DNA of 64,000 nt from an uncultured Raoultella sp. Lineage in GTDB: Bacteria > Pseudomonadota > Gammaproteobacteria > Enterobacterales > Enterobacteriaceae. Location of the stretch: positions 1 to 64,000 of the forward strand of contig CAAEVH010000058.1 in NCBI GenBank assembly GCA_900759445.1, given 5' to 3'. Each line of letters starts with the position of its first letter. The stretch's first letter is position 1. Positions 62,148 through 64,000 of the stretch are shown here, one piece after another. The notes under the pieces are model-generated. The model worked only from the letters and a program-made list of their open reading frames with translations, did no database searches and was not told the DNA's origin. The position numbers and the translations under genes are program-made.

Positions 62148-63016
62148 TGTCAGTTTTAATTAATAAAGATACCAAGGTTATCTGCCAGGGCTTCACCGGT
62201 AGCCAGGGGACATTCCACTCTGAACAAGCGATTGCTTACGGTACGCAAATGGTCGGCGGTGTTACGCCAGGCAAAGGCGGCACCACGCATCTGGGTCTGC
62301 CGGTGTTCAACACCGTACGTGAAGCAGTAGAAGCGACCGGCGCAACCGCCACCGTTATCTACGTTCCGGCTCCGTTCTGCAAAGACTCCATCCTGGAAGC
62401 TATCGATGCAGGCATCAAGCTTATCATCACCATCACCGAAGGTATCCCAACGCTGGATATGCTGACTGTGAAAGTGAAACTGGATGAAGCTGGCGTACGC
62501 ATGATCGGCCCGAACTGCCCAGGTGTTATCACCCCTGGCGAATGCAAAATCGGCATCATGCCGGGCCATATTCACAAGCCTGGTAAAGTCGGTATCGTTT
62601 CTCGTTCCGGTACGCTGACCTATGAAGCGGTTAAGCAGACCACCGACTACGGTTTTGGTCAGTCTACCTGTGTGGGTATCGGCGGCGATCCGATCCCAGG
62701 CTCTAACTTCATCGATATTCTGAAGCTGTTCCAGGAAGATCCGCAGACCGAAGCGATCGTCATGATCGGTGAGATCGGCGGTAGCGCGGAAGAAGAAGCG
62801 GCGGCGTACATTAAAGATCATGTGACCAAGCCGGTTGTGGGTTACATCGCGGGTGTGACTGCGCCGAAAGGTAAACGTATGGGTCATGCTGGTGCGATCA
62901 TCGCAGGTGGTAAAGGTACGGCGGATGAGAAATTCGCTGCGCTGGAAGCCGCTGGCGTGAAAACCGTTCGTAGCCTGGCCGATATCGGCGAAGCGCTGAA
63001 AACAGTGATTAAGTAA
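62147..63016 (+). CDS. sucD: succinyl-CoA synthetase alpha subunit
   Basis: 289 aa. N-terminal CoA-binding Rossmann domain ([20 protein letters not shown]), the phospho-His near residue 246 in [17 protein letters not shown] segment ([13 protein letters not shown]), and C-terminal end [12 protein letters not shown]. It completes the TCA operon; its 3' UTR carries the SdhX-like RNA. Confidence 0.98.
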   Translation: MSVLINKDTKVICQGFTGSQGTFHSEQAIAYGTQMVGGVTPGKGGTTHLGLPVFNTVREAVEATGATATVIYVPAPFCKDSILEAIDAGIKLIITITEGIPTLDMLTVKVKLDEAGVRMIGPNCPGVITPGECKIGIMPGHIHKPGKVGIVSRSGTLTYEAVKQTTDYGFGQSTCVGIGGDPIPGSNFIDILKLFQEDPQTEAIVMIGEIGGSAEEEAAAYIKDHVTKPVVGYIAGVTAPKGKRMGHAGAIIAGGKGTADEKFAALEAAGVKTVRSLADIGEALKTVIK

Positions 63017-63099
63017 GAAAAAAAACAGCCCTGACTCTCTGCATAGTCAAGGGCTGGTCCCGTTTCGACATGGTTGGCCATCTGATGATGGCCTTTTTT
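63017..63099 (+). ncRNA. sdhX: SdhX-like sRNA from the sucD 3' UTR
   Basis: The stretch after the sucD stop folds into a 10-bp bulged hairpin (CAGCCCTGAC/GTCAAGGGCTG, 63026-63056) and the operon terminator hairpin (63074-63099). In E. coli the SdhX (RybD) sRNA is released from this 3' UTR and represses ackA and other genes. Position and terminator fit; the exact 5' end and seed were not verified. Confidence 0.5.
63074..63099 (+). terminator. sdh-suc operon terminator
   Basis: GGCCATC-TGAT-GATGGCC is a perfect 7-bp stem followed by six T residues; the T-run overlaps the stop codon of the convergent mngR-like gene. Confidence 0.85.
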
Positions 63100-63814
63100 A
63101 ATGGCGTCGTTTTGCCACCAGCGTAAATTTATAATCGTCGCTTTTGAAGGTGTTGCGGCTGTATTCAAAAACACGACCATCGAGCAGAAACCCGCGAGAG
63201 ATTTTCTCCAGCACCGGTTTCCCCTGCGGCATGCCCAGCATTTCTACAGTATCCTCATCCGGAATAACCGGGATCAGTTCCTGCTCGCTGCGATCGATAA
63301 CCATCTTTTTGATCTGTTCTATGTAGTGATATTTAGAATTTTCCATCACCTCCCAGGTGAGATCGGGAAAGAGGGCGAGCGGCATCCATGTCTCTTCGAG
63401 GGTAACGGCTTTCTGCTTAATAAAACGAACCCGTTTTACATGCCAGACTTTATCTTCAGCCGCCAGCTGTAGCCATTCGGCCAGCATCTCTCCTGCTGGA
63501 ATGACCTCAAAGACCTTCACTTCGCTGTGCGTTTCAACCTGACGGTCGGCAAGCTTCTCATAAAAACTGGTGAGCTGATAAATGTCGTAATTGACGCGCT
63601 CCTCTTTCACATACCAACCGCTGCCCTGAATGCTCTCGATAATATTCTGTTCCGTTAGCAGCTTGAGTGCTTGCCTGATGGTCACGCGGCTGACCTCGAA
63701 ACGGCTCTGTAGCGTAGATTCTGTGGGAAGTGCATCACCTGGTTTTAATTCACCTTTTGCAACTTGTTCGCGCAGAACGTCGGCTATCTGGCGGTACATC
63801 GGTTTTTTGCTCAT
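63098..63814 (-). CDS. mngR: GntR-family regulator, MngR/FarR-like
   Basis: 238 aa, similar to E. coli MngR (FarR). The N-terminal GntR winged helix (MSKKPMYRQIADVLREQVAKG, SRVTIRQALKLL) is joined to a UTRA/HutC effector domain (NSKYHYIEQIKKMVIDRSEQ, LEKISRGFLLDGRVFEYSRN). In E. coli it lies in the same place, represses the mannosyl-glycerate genes mngAB and is displaced by the ligand. The sequence differs more from E. coli than its neighbours do, so the symbol is by synteny; the effector could differ. Confidence 0.8.
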   Translation of the reverse strand: MSKKPMYRQIADVLREQVAKGELKPGDALPTESTLQSRFEVSRVTIRQALKLLTEQNIIESIQGSGWYVKEERVNYDIYQLTSFYEKLADRQVETHSEVKVFEVIPAGEMLAEWLQLAAEDKVWHVKRVRFIKQKAVTLEETWMPLALFPDLTWEVMENSKYHYIEQIKKMVIDRSEQELIPVIPDEDTVEMLGMPQGKPVLEKISRGFLLDGRVFEYSRNTFKSDDYKFTLVAKRRH

Positions 63815-63995
63815 CTCTTTTCGCTTTTGTCGGCAATAAAGTCAGATATTCAAGACAAATTATGCGTACATTTTATCAATAGTAAATAATACAAATTAAA
63901 TACAAATATTGTCTCGTTAGTGAAATTGATCACGTAAAGGTATTGTTTTGTCTGCGACAATCGCGGCACATAATAATGACAATCCTCTGAGGACC
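63815..63995. promoter_or_regulatory. mngR-like/divergent gene promoter region with CRP-like site
   Basis: An AT-rich region with repeated TACAAAT/ATTTGT words (63888-63912) that could be the GntR operator. AGTGA-AATTGA-TCACG at 63919-63934 has the CRP spacing and one mismatch in each half, suggesting cAMP-CRP control of the divergent sugar gene. Confidence 0.5.
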
Positions 63996-64000
63996 ATGAT
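63996..64000 (+). CDS. start of the divergent gene (cut by the window edge)
   Basis: GAGGACC precedes ATGAT at the window end. The second ATG would start at 63999 with a better spacing from the GAGGA. By synteny with E. coli this would be mngA, a PTS permease for mannosyl-glycerate, but only five bases are present. Confidence 0.25.

Overview
This 64 kb window is a chromosomal segment of an enterobacterium (Enterobacteriaceae). Most genes read as close relatives of Escherichia coli K-12 genes in the same order, from asnB through nag, glnS, chiP, fur, seqA-pgm, speF, kdp, phr, dtpD, pxp, nei, gltA, sdh and suc. A tricarballylate (tcu) locus beside fur, a pcp gene with two DUF membrane proteins beside pxpBCA, and an extra LacI-family operon between glnS and chiP set it apart from K-12. 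I infer Citrobacter or a near relative; the genus was not tested by any search.

Layout. 1-80: the promoter-proximal tRNA-Met of a tRNA operon (reverse strand), downstream of asnB. 2220-8660: amino-sugar block, nagB-A-C-D (reverse) and divergent nagE, with NagC and CRP sites between. 8848-10515: glnS. 10574-15060: an accessory reverse-strand operon of a LacI-type regulator, a two-domain ADP-ribosylglycohydrolase-fold protein and a substrate-binding lipoprotein with no permease or ATPase. 15673-17461: chiPQ, whose leader carries an ERIC-like element abutting the ChiX target. 17513-22415: tcuC, tcuB, tcuA, tcuR. 22544-25155: fur with its uof leader ORF, fldA, ybfE, ybfF. 25350-27557: seqA-pgm. 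27629-31503: potE, speF and the ornithine-sensing leader peptide speFL. 31782-39563: kdpE, D, C, B, A, F. 39872-42057: ybfA, phrB, and a broken Rpn-family nuclease gene with a 5 x 12 bp repeat. 42107-50173: dtpD, then ybgI-pxpB-pxpC-pxpA-DUF969-DUF979-pcp-nei. 50170-52674: abrB and gltA (reverse). 53387-63016: sdhCDAB-sucABCD with an SdhX-like 3' UTR. 63098-64000: mngR-like GntR regulator and the first bases of a divergent gene.

How the genes work together. chiP (chitooligosaccharide entry), nagE (GlcNAc PTS uptake) and nagA/nagB (deacetylation and deamination to fructose-6-phosphate) form one route, linked by NagC-type operators. tcuC/A/B import and oxidise tricarballylate to aconitate, which feeds the TCA genes gltA, sdh and suc in the same window. 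pcp, the DUF969/DUF979 pair and PxpABC together look like a 5-oxoproline (pyroglutamate) release, transport and hydrolysis unit. speFL-speF-potE is an acid/ornithine-responsive putrescine system, and kdp is high-affinity potassium uptake.

The least explained region is the LacI/ADP-ribosylglycohydrolase-like/binding-protein operon, followed by the DUF969-DUF979-pcp-pxp neighbourhood and the ERIC-like insertion in the chiP leader. No CRISPR array, complete insertion sequence, prophage or rRNA was seen.
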